A stretch of 6,972 bases of DNA from an uncultured Lachnospiraceae bacterium (GTDB lineage: Bacteria; Bacillota_A; Clostridia; Lachnospirales; Lachnospiraceae). Below, piece by piece: positions 6,554 to 6,972 of the stretch. Position 1 is the first letter of the stretch, and each line of letters begins with the position of its first letter. The stretch covers positions 1-6,972 of the forward strand of contig CADBNA010000361.1 of NCBI GenBank assembly GCA_902795835.1. The letters run 5' to 3'. The translations under genes were made by a program, and so were the position numbers. The notes below the pieces were generated by a model that ran no database searches, had not been told where the DNA came from, and worked only from the letters and a program-made list of their open reading frames with translations.

Positions 6554-6972
6554 ATGACTGAGCAGCTGGAAAAACTGCTTGCTGAGGTTTCCGGCAGAGA
6601 GGGCGTCCGCACGCGCGAGCCTATGAAGAAGCATACGACCTTTCGCATTGGCGGCCCGGCGGAACTGTTTGTCATCCCTTCGTCTCTTGATGAGATACCG
6701 GAGCTGCTGCGGATATGCAGGGCGTCCGGCGTGCCGTGGTTTATACTGGGAAACGGCAGCAATCTGCTGGTGAGTGACGAAGGATTTGACGGCGTTGTCA
6801 TACAGATTGACCGCAACCTGCAGCAAATCAGACCCGCGGAAGAGGATGCGCCGTCCGGCACCTGCCGCATCCGCGCGGAAGCCGGTACGCTTCTCGCAAA
6901 GCTGTCTTCCGCTGCCCGCGACCTGTCGCTGGAGGGCCTGGAGTTTGCCTCCGGCATACCCGGAACACTGGG
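6554..6972 (+). CDS. murB: UDP-N-acetylmuramate dehydrogenase (UDP-N-acetylenolpyruvoylglucosamine reductase), 5' part
   Basis: MurB is the FAD- and NADPH-dependent enzyme that reduces UDP-GlcNAc-enolpyruvate to UDP-MurNAc in cytoplasmic peptidoglycan precursor synthesis. The window ends inside the gene after 139 complete codons, so about half is present. Motifs: HTTFRIGGPAELFVIP at 27-42, LGNGSNLLVSDEGFDGVVI at 65-83 (FAD-binding domain) and GLEFASGIPGTLG at 128-140. The ATG at 6554 is preferred because GGGAGGG (6538-6544) lies 9 bases upstream. An in-frame ATG at 6545 overlaps the TPR stop (ATGA) but sits directly against the ribosome binding site. The 5-bp gap to the TPR gene implies co-transcription and probably coupled translation. 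Whether it is a type I or type II MurB cannot be judged from this part. Confidence 0.97.
   Translation, partial: MTEQLEKLLAEVSGREGVRTREPMKKHTTFRIGGPAELFVIPSSLDEIPELLRICRASGVPWFILGNGSNLLVSDEGFDGVVIQIDRNLQQIRPAEEDAPSGTCRIRAEAGTLLAKLSSAARDLSLEGLEFASGIPGTL

Overview
The window reads as chromosome of a Gram-positive anaerobe of the Clostridia, most likely a Lachnospiraceae-like gut species. Supporting this are a T-box leader, strong AGGAGG-type ribosome binding sites, a consensus sigma-A promoter, G/C-rich third codon positions, and a valS-folC-(small ORF)-TPR protein-murB order that I recall from that group. The assignment is inference; no taxonomic marker is present. All supported genes lie on the plus strand.

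Bases 1-640 hold no convincing gene. Bases 1-182 look like the 3' part of a structured RNA, tentatively a cobalamin-type riboswitch whose first half lies outside the window, closed by a clear intrinsic terminator at 183-203. Bases 205-435 are a patchwork of short direct and inverted repeats: a 38-bp unit repeated exactly 120 bp apart, a 19-bp unit repeated, and a long perfect hairpin that appears to interrupt one copy. Bases 447-612 form a second, unrelated element with 26-bp perfect terminal inverted repeats and a nested central hairpin. Both resemble non-coding mobile or dispersed repeats.

Bases 643-980 are the control region of the operon: a consensus promoter with 17-bp spacer, then a T-box leader with a GTC (valine) specifier, a UGGU acceptor-binding bulge and a leader terminator. 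From 981 on the genes are packed tightly: valS (valyl-tRNA synthetase), folC (folylpolyglutamate/dihydrofolate synthase), a 50-codon ORF overlapping the end of folC, a membrane-anchored TPR protein, and the 5' part of murB (UDP-N-acetylenolpyruvoylglucosamine reductase), which is cut by the window end. No internal terminator was seen, so uncharged tRNA-Val may control the whole set, tying valine supply to tRNA charging, folate retention and peptidoglycan precursor synthesis.

The genes of known family are ordinary housekeeping genes. The parts worth a second look are the two repeat elements, the terminated RNA with no gene behind it, the conserved-looking small ORF, and the TPR protein with TPR regions on both sides of one membrane segment.
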